Shown in pieces: positions 22,870 to 31,801 of a stretch of DNA of 52,819 nucleotides. Below the pieces are notes generated by a model. It did not search any database and was not told the origin of the DNA. It was given only the letters and a program-made list of their open reading frames with translations. The position numbers and the translations under genes were made by a program. Position 1 is the first letter of the stretch. Every line of letters begins with the position of its first letter. The stretch is from positions 44,201 to 97,019 of the forward strand of contig FN648299.1 in assembly GCA_000310025.1 (NCBI GenBank), in the 5' to 3' direction. This DNA comes from Ectocarpus siliculosus. Taxonomy: Eukaryota; Sar; Phaeophyceae; Ectocarpales; Ectocarpaceae.

Positions 22870-23109
22870 CTACCACTTTTTAGAAGTCCGGAGGTAACAT
22901 CGACACTCCTTTCGGGAGCTCTCCCAATTTTCAAGAAAACTCAACATAACTAAGGAGTATCTTGTACCAGGGACCCGCCTTTTCGGCTCCATCAGGCCAC
23001 CATCCATCACCAACCGTAGCGGTTGATTCTCTGGACTAACGCACGGCGACGTTATTTTGTTGCGACAGAAGCCGCCACCGTCCGCAATATTTCGCAAACG
23101 GCACGTGTG
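22870..23109 (-). CDS. Candidate internal exon of the membrane-protein gene
   Basis: The minus-strand frame opens after a GTGCTGAAG acceptor-like site at 23109 and reads HTCRLRNIADGGGFCRNK and onwards for about 80 codons before TAG. Several GT donors lie inside (for example CCTG/GTACAAG), so the true 3' end is unknown. The composition looks coding. The family B repeat ends about 21 bases upstream of this acceptor, as it does near proven exons elsewhere. No domain is recognised. Confidence 0.35.
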   Translation of the reverse strand, partial: HTCRLRNIADGGGFCRNKITSPCVSPENQPLRLVMDGGLMEPKRRVPGTRYSLVMLSFLENWESSRKECRCYLRTSKKW

Positions 23110-23127
23110 CTTCAGCACAAGTGTAGG

Positions 23128-23440
23128 TCAGGGGGGGGGTTGTACTCATCGTCGTGCATGCCGTAGTCGTTAGACCATTGACCTCGCATCCCTACAAAGC
23201 CGGGACGGAGCATGCCGGGTTATTACCGGACTAGACTCGCACATCACCATGCGCGAAACGCCGTGAGGTATTCGGCGAGTCGCATGGAGGGTGCTCTACA
23301 TCCTGCGAAGGGTGTTCGGCGTTTTGTGCTTACCTCCTTGCATGCGGATAACAGCTGCGAATGACTTCATTTATTTTTGATACTTTCTCACTTCCAGAGA
23401 TGCTGTGTAACTGCTTCGAGGGTGCTTGACCAACTTATGT
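23128..23440 (-). repeat. Repeat family B, copy 2
   Basis: This is a nearly full-length copy of about 310 bases, matching 35961-36285 almost throughout. On the minus strand it ends in GTCTAACGACTACGGCATGC, then GATGAGTACAA and a C-run (plus-strand G-run at 23131-23139). No coding sequence is seen. It lies between two candidate minus-strand exons. Confidence 0.85.
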
Positions 23441-23816
23441 ACCGCCTGGACCCCCCTTTGAACTTTTCCCTTTGAACTCTCGTCGAAAAAATGTTTTTAG
23501 GCTGAAGATGCCGAAGAGGTCCAACTTATGCTTGGCTTCCCCGTTCTACTCCCTTACAACTGCAGTGCCCGAGATCGAGGCCCGCCACGCTACCCTTCGT
23601 GGTACCGAGGAAGGGCGCGCAGTTCGGAATCTCTCCCCATCACGTGTGTCGATACTTTACTGTGCTCGAGTGCCAAGTCTCTCTCTGCCACCTTTTTCTC
23701 CACCTCCCTCTCCCGGTGCCGGGCATACACCCGCTCGATAGCCGCGCGCACACTATTGATGGAAAGCTGGTAGTATCCATGTATGTAGTTGGTGCATCAT
23801 GCTTTTTTCATATTTT

Positions 23817-23939
23817 CTAGGCCTGTCCTCGGCAGGCGTTTTAGATACACTATCGTTTCCTCCTCTACTCTATTTTCAGTATGTCAACAAAAACCGACAA
23901 CGAAAATATCAGGCAATCGCCTATCGAGGACAGGCCTAG
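23817..23939. mobile_element. MITE-like element with 22-base terminal inverted repeats
   Basis: The element starts CTAGGCCTGTCCTCG and ends CGAGGACAGGCCTAG. The inverted repeats match at 20 of 22 positions. Both sides carry TATTTT (23811-23816 and 23940-23945), a likely six-base target-site duplication. The 123-base length and absence of an ORF fit a non-autonomous DNA transposon. The superfamily is not certain; TATTTTCT on both sides could also be read as eight bases if the ends are placed asymmetrically. Confidence 0.75.
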
Positions 23940-24394
23940 TATTTTCTTGATATTACACGGCGAACCGAGATGTCATTGTGAATCAATAACCATCACTTTT
24001 CCTACCTTTTTCTCATCACGACGGCCATCATGCAGGAGGAGGTGACTTAAAGACACAACAATATCGACAATGAACCGTACGTGTATTCGGCATCTTCCTA
24101 CAGTAAATTCAAAAACCCGATGATGAGCATTTCGCCTGCACGAAGGTTATTGTACACCGTCCCATATGAAACGCGCATGAGGCAAGAAAACTTCCCAAAG
24201 AGGGATCCAACGATAATCAGTCACGTACATCGTCATTATCGTTACTTCCAGGTCACAGGTTAAGTAGAACGCGACGTGATCATCACACACAGCCCACAAC
24301 CACAAAATATCCAACCCAAGATGATGACGCGAGTGCGCGGCGGGTAGCGGAATCAATCGATATTACCACCCCGATTCTTCGCACCACTCTATAC

Positions 24395-24662
24395 GTCATC
24401 GAGCACACTACTCTCCCCTCTGAGTGCAGCATCTCCCTCGACGTTGAACAGTGTCTGCCTTTTGGCGAAACATTTGAAATCGAGAGCAAGCTCATCCTTG
24501 TTCAATGAATAGCTTCTTTCCAACTGTTCCAGACATGTTCCGTGGACCCTTATCCGAATTTTGGAGGACACTACCACGATCCCTGTCTCCCTCCCGCTTC
24601 TGTTCAGCATCAAGCTCGTGCGTTGGCGCGGACGGTAGAACCCTGTAGACGCGGCGTTGCGG
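24395..24662 (-). CDS. Candidate exon, possibly same gene as 21.2-22.5 kb
   Basis: On the minus strand this is bounded by a CAATCCTCAG acceptor and a GATGAC/GTATAG donor. It is open in one frame for 89 codons and includes RETGIVVVSSKIRIRVHG and SLNKDELALDFKCFAKRQTL, with mixed amino-acid composition typical of real coding sequence. It exits in phase 0, which suits the candidate exon at 23109. I recognise no domain. Confidence 0.35.
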
Positions 24663-26329
24663 CTGAGGATTGTCGCGTTGTCACGCAAGCAACTCGATCA
24701 GAGTGCGCCCGTCGAGGTGAACACCAGTGTATTGCGGTGCTCTAGACAATGGTTTTGTACGAGGTCGTCGACCCTTTTTACGTTTGCTTCAGTGCCACCC
24801 TTCTCTCGTAGATTTGTTTCTCGCCAGGTTTGAGTTGCTCCTCAAACATTTGTTTTGGCGAGGTGCGCACGGTCTGTCTCAGAGAGGTACCTGAATCCGG
24901 CGGGCATTCGTCAAACGTGTCGACCGCGTCCTCGCGTCAACTCAGAAGAAGTTCTTGAGCTGTTGGCGGGGGACGCAGCCAGAAAGTGAAAAGGGAAGCT
25001 GGCCTGCCAGCAGCCCATGCGGATACGGAAATCTGGCGCTTCCACTTAACGAAGCGTAAGCACCGCAAATCATGTGATACTTCCTTTCAAGCACAGCGGT
25101 GAACACGTCAAACCCACTGTGTTTTGCCTACTCGGAACGCGTCAAGATGCAGGAGATGAGTATATACCGCGCCACAAAAGTTGTCAGGAGAGGGCAGCAC
25201 ATACATACTTGGTGTTCCTGGTACACCACTTACACCGGGTTGCCGGGTCTGCAGTGTTTTATTATTTCCTCCGCTTAGAACTCCGGACACCTTTGCCCCG
25301 TATGCATGCCAATGTATGTTAATCCGCATACGTACCCGACGGTCGAGAGATTCCCACCGGCATACGTGTACGAGGGCGTGGAAGCTTTCTCGAAAGAAGC
25401 TGCGTATCCGTCCGTGAATAGTGAGCAAGCATAAGCAACCCATTCACTGGTCAACCGCATGTGTAGACATCGACATGCAACCGGCGCACTTATACGAGCG
25501 GAAAAATACCCGCCGTTGGCAACTACCACTGCCGTTGCCTACCCTGTATGCAGCATGTTTGCAGCATGTTGCACCGCACACCGATCACATCGATCGAAAA
25601 TATTCAGGATCAATAATCAAGGATGCTGGTAGGTTTTTGATGCACCGCTGTACGTGAAATACGCAACCACGTTTCACGGCCCTTCGAGGCGCGCTACCCG
25701 AGATTTTCCGAGTGGGCTGCGAACTGGCTGCTATTTACCAGCCCGCTGTGACAGCAGTGACAACAGTATGAACTCTCCTCGGGAATCTGCGCCATTTACC
25801 TTCTTAGGAAAAATACTGTGTCTCTGTGCCCACCAACCTCGCAGTAGCGCCCCGCTTTACCCTTCCAGTCGAACAATGCGTCCCTCCCAGCTACAACCTA
25901 AAGAGGGCAAGAGAGAGGAAGATATGACGAAGGGAGGAAGAGACGAAGAGATGCTGCTGTCGGAGTGTGGGGGCGGTGGCCGTGAGGTGCGGCCGAAGCA
26001 AATTGAATGCCACGAAAGATTCGGTTCGTCCATCTTTTGTCTTTTTCGGGCGCTCGGAACATTTATTTCTGAGGAATAGTCTAGTTGTGCCGGTCGCTCC
26101 GGCACAGCGATCTTTTGTTGCTTACAAAGTGAGTTTTTCTCCTGCTTCTGTTCCTGGCCTGGCTAGGTGGAAAGCGCTAACAGTTCGTGTGTACACAAAG
26201 AAATGAGAGTGCTGCACGCTTCTCGCATTAACAATCGAAGGCAACGTACCGCAGGAGGGGGACAACAGGGAGAGCAATCCTTCTGTGTGACCACGGGTTG
26301 GCGCTGATTTGAAGTGAAGACAAACAAAA
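24663..26329. other. Intergenic region, no gene seen
   Basis: Only short open frames without splice context or recognisable motifs are present, and I see no repeat of note. The foldback element begins at its right edge. Confidence 0.5.
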
Positions 26330-26781
26330 TTCGGCACGGCGAAACACCCCACCGATCGGGTAGTTTCTTAACCATCCCACCGGTGGGTGGGGCGGTCAAC
26401 GCTTAAACAACCCACCACCTGTAGCTCGCTCCACAAGACTCCAATCAGCACAGGACTTCAGCGAACGTATTGCGGCGTTGCAGGGCTATGATTGGACCCA
26501 TCGTGAGGCCGAAACAGCACAGTCTTGGTGGTGCCACGGTTGGTGGGGAACACGCGCCGCAACCTCACTGGTGGGGTAGATAACGTTATGAACCCCAGCA
26601 GCTGGATCTCCCTCTACAAGGCTCTGATCAACACGCAAGCACCTGCAGGAGTTTGTGGTCGATGCATGCACAGCGCACAGCGTCAGGCAGCACCTGAGGC
26701 GGCGAACAGGTCGGGAAATCCCGCGGCATAGCGCCAAACACCTGCCGTGGGTAGCGAACACTGCCTTCTATTTTCTTGCAG
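26330..26781 (+). repeat. Foldback element, left outer inverted repeat
   Basis: This is the left copy of the terminal repeat. It carries CCCACCGGTGGG-type palindromes near its outer end, then a CAAGACTCCAATC segment and a GGCTATGATTGGACCCATCG segment shared with the inner modules. It stops being similar to the right arm just after TTTTCTTGCAG. Open frames across it are mirror images of those in the other arm and are not genes. Confidence 0.9.
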
Positions 26782-27159
26782 GCAGACTCTCCTTCAGCTA
26801 CAAAAGAAACCTGCTGTATGTAGCCCTACAAGACACCAATCGACACACAAACTTCGGTAGGAGTGTATGAAACACGCACGCACAGCACATGGCAGTGGCC
26901 AGGCGACCAGCACATGAAGTATTCCAGCCACACTGCTTTACACACACACAGCAGTGGGAACCATACACTGCCTTCCTCATTGATGGTGGGTTACATAGCT
27001 TACCCCACCAGCTGTATGTCGTCATACAAGACTGCAGTCGACGCAGGACACGCTCAACTGTGTTGCTGTGCTGTAGGGCTATCGTATGACCCATTGTTAA
27101 GCCCAAAGGGTTCCGTTCAGGTGCTACCACGGCCGGTGGAATGTGCCCCACCGGTGGGG

Positions 27160-27345
27160 GACTTGTGGCAGAATAGGGCACCCCCTGGATACGGGTAAAT
27201 ATGCTCCAACAGGCACCTCCCCGGGCTAACGGGCACTCCCCCCCCACAACGCCTCATAACGGGCACTGCCGCCCGACTAACGGTCACCACCCCTGACAAA
27301 AGGGCACTTCCCCCGATTTACGGGCACTCCCCCCGACAATAACGT
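27160..27345 (+). repeat. Foldback element, left GC-rich subrepeat block
   Basis: About six units of a CGGGCACTCCCCCCGACTAA-like motif of about 20-30 bases follow GGCAGAATAGGGCACC and GGGTAAATATG. The complementary series, with the same entry sequence, occurs inverted at 28290-28560, so this is the third nested layer of the palindrome. Confidence 0.75.
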
Positions 27346-27444
27346 GTTCGAGGCACCCCCAGTGTATCTGCTCAGGGAGTACAGCACATTGACAAGCTCG
27401 TTCAAGGCAATGACGTCACTCCCTTTCTAACGTCCGATTATCAG

Positions 27445-27680
27445 GAGGAGTCACCGGCGGAACATCGTCGAAGAAGGAGACAGGCGACGCAGCTGACAAT
27501 GGACTAACCGACCCAGATATCAACAACACCGGAAACACTTGCGGCAGAGCCAGCCGTAGGCGAATGCCGTGGGGCCGTAAGCGAATGAAGACGAACGCTG
27601 GGGTCGCCGTCGACAGCGACGGACCGCTACCGTACTGGGGGGAAGACACGGCGCTTAAGGTCACCGAGACCGGTGACGTG
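27445..27680 (+). CDS. Exon-like segment at the centre of the foldback element
   Basis: This non-repetitive 236-base segment is bounded by GATTATCAG on the left and by GTGAGT on the right, a canonical acceptor and donor. It stays open for 78 codons in one frame with mixed charged composition (for example DPDINNTGNTCGRASRRR and DSDGPLPYWGEDTALKVTET). If not spliced, the frame runs on to TGA at 27708. The opposite strand is also open (27416-27718) but is Ser/Pro-rich in the way antisense shadows are. I recognise no domain. It could be a captured fragment of a host gene or a remnant of the element's own protein. Confidence 0.4.
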
Positions 27681-27744
27681 GTGAGTGAGAAAGAGGCGGC
27701 GAGGGATTGATGGGGCATCTATTGGAATGGCTGTACTGGCAGTC

Positions 27745-28260
27745 CGAAAACAATGGCAGAAACAGCACCATGTGATCAGCAAATACAGCGCATGTATCCG
27801 ACATAGGGAAAACAGTGAACCCGAAAGAGGAATACAGCGTATCTGATGAGGGAATACAGTGAACTTCATGAGGGAACGCGGTGAATCTGGTCAGGGAATA
27901 GAGTGAATATCATCAGCGAATACAGCTTACACGACCAGCAAATCCAGTTTATGTGTCCGAGAAAGGGGAAACAATGAACCTGACCAGGGAATACGGCGTA
28001 TCTGATGAGGGAACATAGTGAATCTGATTACGGAATACAGTGAAAATGAGAGGGAATACAATGCAGTGAATATGGACAGGGAACACAGTAGTGAATTGGA
28101 TCAGGGAATGCAGCGAAATGGATGAGAGGATACAGTGAAAGAATGAGGAAATACGGTGTACCTGATGAGATAATACAGTGAATCTGGCGAGATATGTAAT
28201 CAGGGAATACAGTGTATTTGTCCGGGAAATACAGTGCATCCTGCATATCTTTCCCTGGAG
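27745..28260. repeat. Foldback element, central tandem array
   Basis: Roughly 16-18 degenerate units of about 26-30 bases occur, with a core of GGGAATACAGTGAATCTGAT (variants GGGAACATAGTGAATCTGAT, GGAATACAGCGTATCTGATG). The units are direct repeats and form the loop side of the palindrome. No function is evident. Confidence 0.75.
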
Positions 28261-28289
28261 CACTACATCGTCCAAACACGGGCCAAGAG

Positions 28290-28560
28290 GTGCGCGTAAG
28301 CACTGGGGAGTGCCTGGGGGTGCCCGTTGTGGACGGGGAGTGCCGTTGGTCGAGGGGGGGTGCCCCGAACCACCACGGGTGGGCCTGTTATGGCGGGGGG
28401 GAGCACCCGTTAGTTGGGGGGAGTGCCGATCTGTCGGGAGCGTCCGTTAGTCGGGAATGGTGCCCGATAGTCGGGGGGAGGGTGTCCGTTGTGGCAGGGC
28501 GAGTGCCCGTTAGCCCGGGGGACCCGTTTGCAAACATTTACCCGGTGCCCCTATCCTGCT
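28290..28560 (-). repeat. Foldback element, right GC-rich subrepeat block
   Basis: Units such as GGGGAGTGCCGTT, GGGGGGAGTGCCGAT and GCGAGTGCCCGTTAGC repeat about every 25-35 bases, in inverse orientation to 27160-27345. About 430 bases to its right (28560-28990) have no partner in the left arm. They look like an insertion or an expanded spacer and contain a G-run at 28731-28744. Confidence 0.7.
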
Positions 28561-29441
28561 ACAGGTCTTGTGTCGAATTTCCCCATCACCGTGAAACTCG
28601 AACCACTGCCACTAGGCTCCCATGGCCAGACAAGAACCGTACAGTAGAAGTGTAAAGTTGATGCACGCACAACACACAACATACAACAGCTCCCCACCAC
28701 TGCAGCACAGGAGCGAAGACACACCTCATAGGGGGGGGGGGGGGGCTGATTAAGCATTAGTCTATTGATGGACGTATAGCAGTATTACTTGTAGTAGTGG
28801 CTTCAGTAAATCAAGAATTGATCACGTCGTCATACATACTCAAACAGACGCCGACAAACGTACAAGGTACATCCAAATGCGGAGGACATGGAACATGCAC
28901 GGAACCGCACGACAATATACGGAATGTATGAACATGTATTTTCCTCTTTGAAGTTCATGCGCATGGGATGCATCTCTCGCGCACATCACGGCAGTGGATG
29001 TTCTACTTGTAGACTGGAGAATGGGGAAGGCAAGTTTTCCGCATGACTTGTGTGGGGCTGTGCGAAGGGATTTGTTGGCTTGTTCCACACCGCGCCTGCT
29101 GCTGCTGCGGCGTGTGTGCTGCGAGATGTGTACGGCATGCTGTACGCTGTGTGTTTATGACCAGCATGCTCTAACCATGGCGCTTGTGCTTCGATTGGAG
29201 TCTTGTACGGCGAGATACAGCTGGTGGGGTGGGTTAGCTTATCCACCACACCCACCGGTGTTAGGCGTTTTTCACCCCACCGGCCGTGGCACCACCAAAC
29301 CAAACTTTTATCGTTCGGCCTCACCATGCGTCCCAGGATAGCCCCGCAACGCAGCAATACATTCGTACATGTCTTGTGTCAATTGGAGTGTTGTGGGGGC
29401 AGATCCAGCAGTGGGTCCCTGGTGGTGTTGAACGAAGCCTT

Positions 29442-29889
29442 CTGCAAGAAAATAGAAGGCAGTGTTCGCTACCCACGGCAGGTGTTTGGCGCTATGCCGC
29501 GGGATTTCCCGACCTGTTCACCGCCCCAGGTGCTGCCTGATACCGTGCGCTGTGCATGCATCGACCACAAACTCCTGCAGGTACTTGTGTGTTGATCGGA
29601 GCCTTGTAGAGGGAGATCCAACTGGTGGGGTTCATAACGTTATCTACCCCACCAGTTAGGTTGCGGCGCGTGTTCCCCACCAACCGTGGCACCACCAAAA
29701 CTGTGCCGTTTCGGCCTCACGATGGGTCCAATCATAGCCCTGCAACGCCGCAACACGTTCGCTGAAGTCCTGTGCTGATTGGAGTCTTGTGGAGCGAGCT
29801 ACAGGTGGTGGGGTGTTTAAGCGTTGACCGCCCCACCGGTGGGGTGGTTAAGAAATTACCCCACCGGTGGGGTGTTTAGCCGTGCCGAA
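29442..29889 (-). repeat. Foldback element, right outer inverted repeat
   Basis: This is the inverted copy of 26330-26781, including the codon-like stretches, with scattered substitutions and a two-fold CCCCACCGGTGGGG palindrome near the end (29831-29872). It ends against an A-run at 29888-29895. Confidence 0.9.
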
Positions 29890-30899
29890 AAAAAACACTT
29901 TTTAAAAAATGCCGACGATGCAAAGTTTGGGATGAAATGAGGCCTCCTCTACGAAAAACCTGGAGACTCCCCCCAGGGTCACTACCCCTGCGTTGACGTC
30001 CTTCGTGTCGTCACGCGACAGTCGCGCAGAGAGTAACTACCCCGGAAATAAATAAAGTTCGGAAGAGTTCATTTTCACGTTTTGGTGGATAGAGCCAGTT
30101 TATGGCCACCATAAAATGGAAAACGCAAGCACGAGTGGGTTGCGGGGGGCTACGGGAACTGATAAGCCAGAGATAGGGGAACAAGCGCTAAGCTGAGGGA
30201 CAGACGCTTCTTGCAGGTACGCGCAAACAAACGTATACAGGGAAGAAATACCGAGTGACTGTCTCCGAGGGCACGAAACTCGGCCGTCCTGGTCCCTGAA
30301 AACGTCGGTCACTTTTCAATAGAGACTGCTGGTGCACGCCCTCAGCACAAGTATCCCAAAGGCGAGAGAGCACAAAAAAAATCGCTCGGTGCATACGCGA
30401 GACCCACTCGTCACCTCGAACGTAACACGAACTCCGTCGTCTACGACAGCCTTTCAGGCTTCTTGGGATGGGTGAAGGAAATTCAGCCTAGGGATATCGC
30501 AAAAAGGGGCGTTGTCTCCTACTGCGGAACACTCAAAACGGTGCATGCTGAGCCCGCTCAGAACTTTCTATTAACCCTCGAGCCGCGAAAATCACGTACC
30601 TTATTTCGAAGCACGAAGAAGTCAACCGCTTCACATTGTAGAGAATTGGAGTCTTACCACTCCGCGAACACGCAACGCGCACACAACAAACAAACTTCTA
30701 GAACGACCAAACCCCGCTCTCTGTCCCACAGCCTCACGAGCGACCCACTACAACACCTAAATCTCTTCAGGCGTTCTCCTCCCTAGCCACTAAACGACGA
30801 AAAGACAAAAAAAAAAAAAAGACGTGGCTCCGACGTCACCCACCCACTACCACGTTCAATTTCCACTTTTTTTTTCAAAATCGTTCGCCCTCGGGAGTC
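29890..30899. other. Region between foldback element and PNPase stop codon
   Basis: No gene is seen. It includes an AATAAATAAAG string near 30048-30058 on the plus strand, an A-run at 30810-30821 and a T-run near 30868. The right end should contain the PNPase 3' untranslated region, since that gene ends at 30900 on the minus strand. I do not recognise its polyadenylation signal. Confidence 0.4.
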
Positions 30900-31801
30900 T
30901 TATCCGCCCTTCTTCGGCGCTTCTCCCTCCCCGCCGCCTCCGGCTGGTCCTTCTACTGCCGCCGAAAGCGCAACCCCCTCCTTCGCCGCCCCCACCGTCT
31001 TTGGTGTCGCCGCCGCAGGAGCGGCGCGCTTCACCACTCCGAGCGCCCCCCCGCTAGCCAGGGCCCCGTTCGGCCGCTTTCGCGGGGGGCTCGGAACGGC
31101 GGCCCCTCCCGCCTTCCCTCCCCGCTCGTCCATCAGGACGGCCTTGCGGCTAAGGCGCACCTTGCCCTTGTCGTTGAGCCCGATCACCTTCACGTCGATC
31201 TGCGTGTTGGGGGGATGGATGCAGACGTTCAAGGAGGGGTGTGTGCTCATGTTAACGTAAATAGTCGTTAGACCGTTGGCCTCGTATGGCGGAACGGAGC
31301 GATACGCTGGGCCAAGGCTACGTTTCAAAAGGATGAAAAAGGAGCTGGTCATGTCATTGTCATTTTCATATGGAGAGGGTAGGATGAACAAGTACGCATG
31401 AGAGGTGCGAGACGACACTCTTAAGCGGACGAATACAACGAGCCGGAAAAACGAAGAAGTGAACGGCAGGCACCATGGGGAGGGACGGGTGGCTTCGGTA
31501 GCCCCCCATCAAGAAACGAACAAACAATAAGCTTTGCACCGCCAGAGAGAGAGAGGAAGACACGCACGCCACGCGGGCGGGCGGGCGGCGTGTGTTGCAT
31601 GCAGCCACAAGGGAGGAAGCGACAGACAGGCAACAGGGGACGCCGCACACGTATCCTCTTACCGCCGGCTTGTCCGCCAAGAACCCCTCCGCCGTCACCA
31701 CGCGGTTCACGTCCAGCTCGCTCACGTGCACGAGGCCCTCCAGCCCGGGCGCGAACTCCACGAACGCGCCGAACGGCTGGATGGATACCACCTCGCAATC
31801 C
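30900..31801 (-). CDS. PNP: PNPase exons 17-18: S1 domain and C-terminal tail
   Basis: Exon 17 (31801-31663) reads [20 protein letters not shown] and GLVHVSELD, the S1 beta-barrel signature. Exon 18 (31199-30900) continues with [20 protein letters not shown], the end of S1. It closes with about 75 residues rich in Ala, Gly, Pro and Lys, ending KKGG and TAA at 30902-30900. Such tails are variable in organelle PNPases. Confidence 0.93.

Larger units (their letters stand above)
26330..29889. mobile_element. Foldback-like transposable element, 3.56 kb
   Basis: The ends are TTCGGCACGGC and GCCGTGCCGAA. The outermost 450 bases of each side (26330-26781 and 29442-29889) are inverted copies, about 95 percent alike by eye. 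Further inward, each arm has a second diverged module (about 26815-27150 and 29080-29400) that repeats the same motifs in direct order, and then a GC-rich block (27160-27345 and 28290-28560). The centre holds an exon-like segment and an AT-richer tandem array. The flanks are A-rich, so a target-site duplication cannot be called. There is no transposase inside. Long modular inverted repeats built of subrepeats are the hallmark of foldback elements; a Mutator-like element with long terminal inverted repeats is the main alternative. Confidence 0.85.

Noticed and set aside
26486-26761. Mirror-image small ORFs at 26.5 kb and 29.5 kb as a gene pair
   Set aside because: They are the same sequence in the two inverted repeat arms, interrupted by stops and lacking any domain.
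27745-28260. Possible CRISPR-like array of short repeats
   Set aside because: The units are degenerate, directly adjacent and have no unique spacers, and the context is a eukaryotic foldback element.
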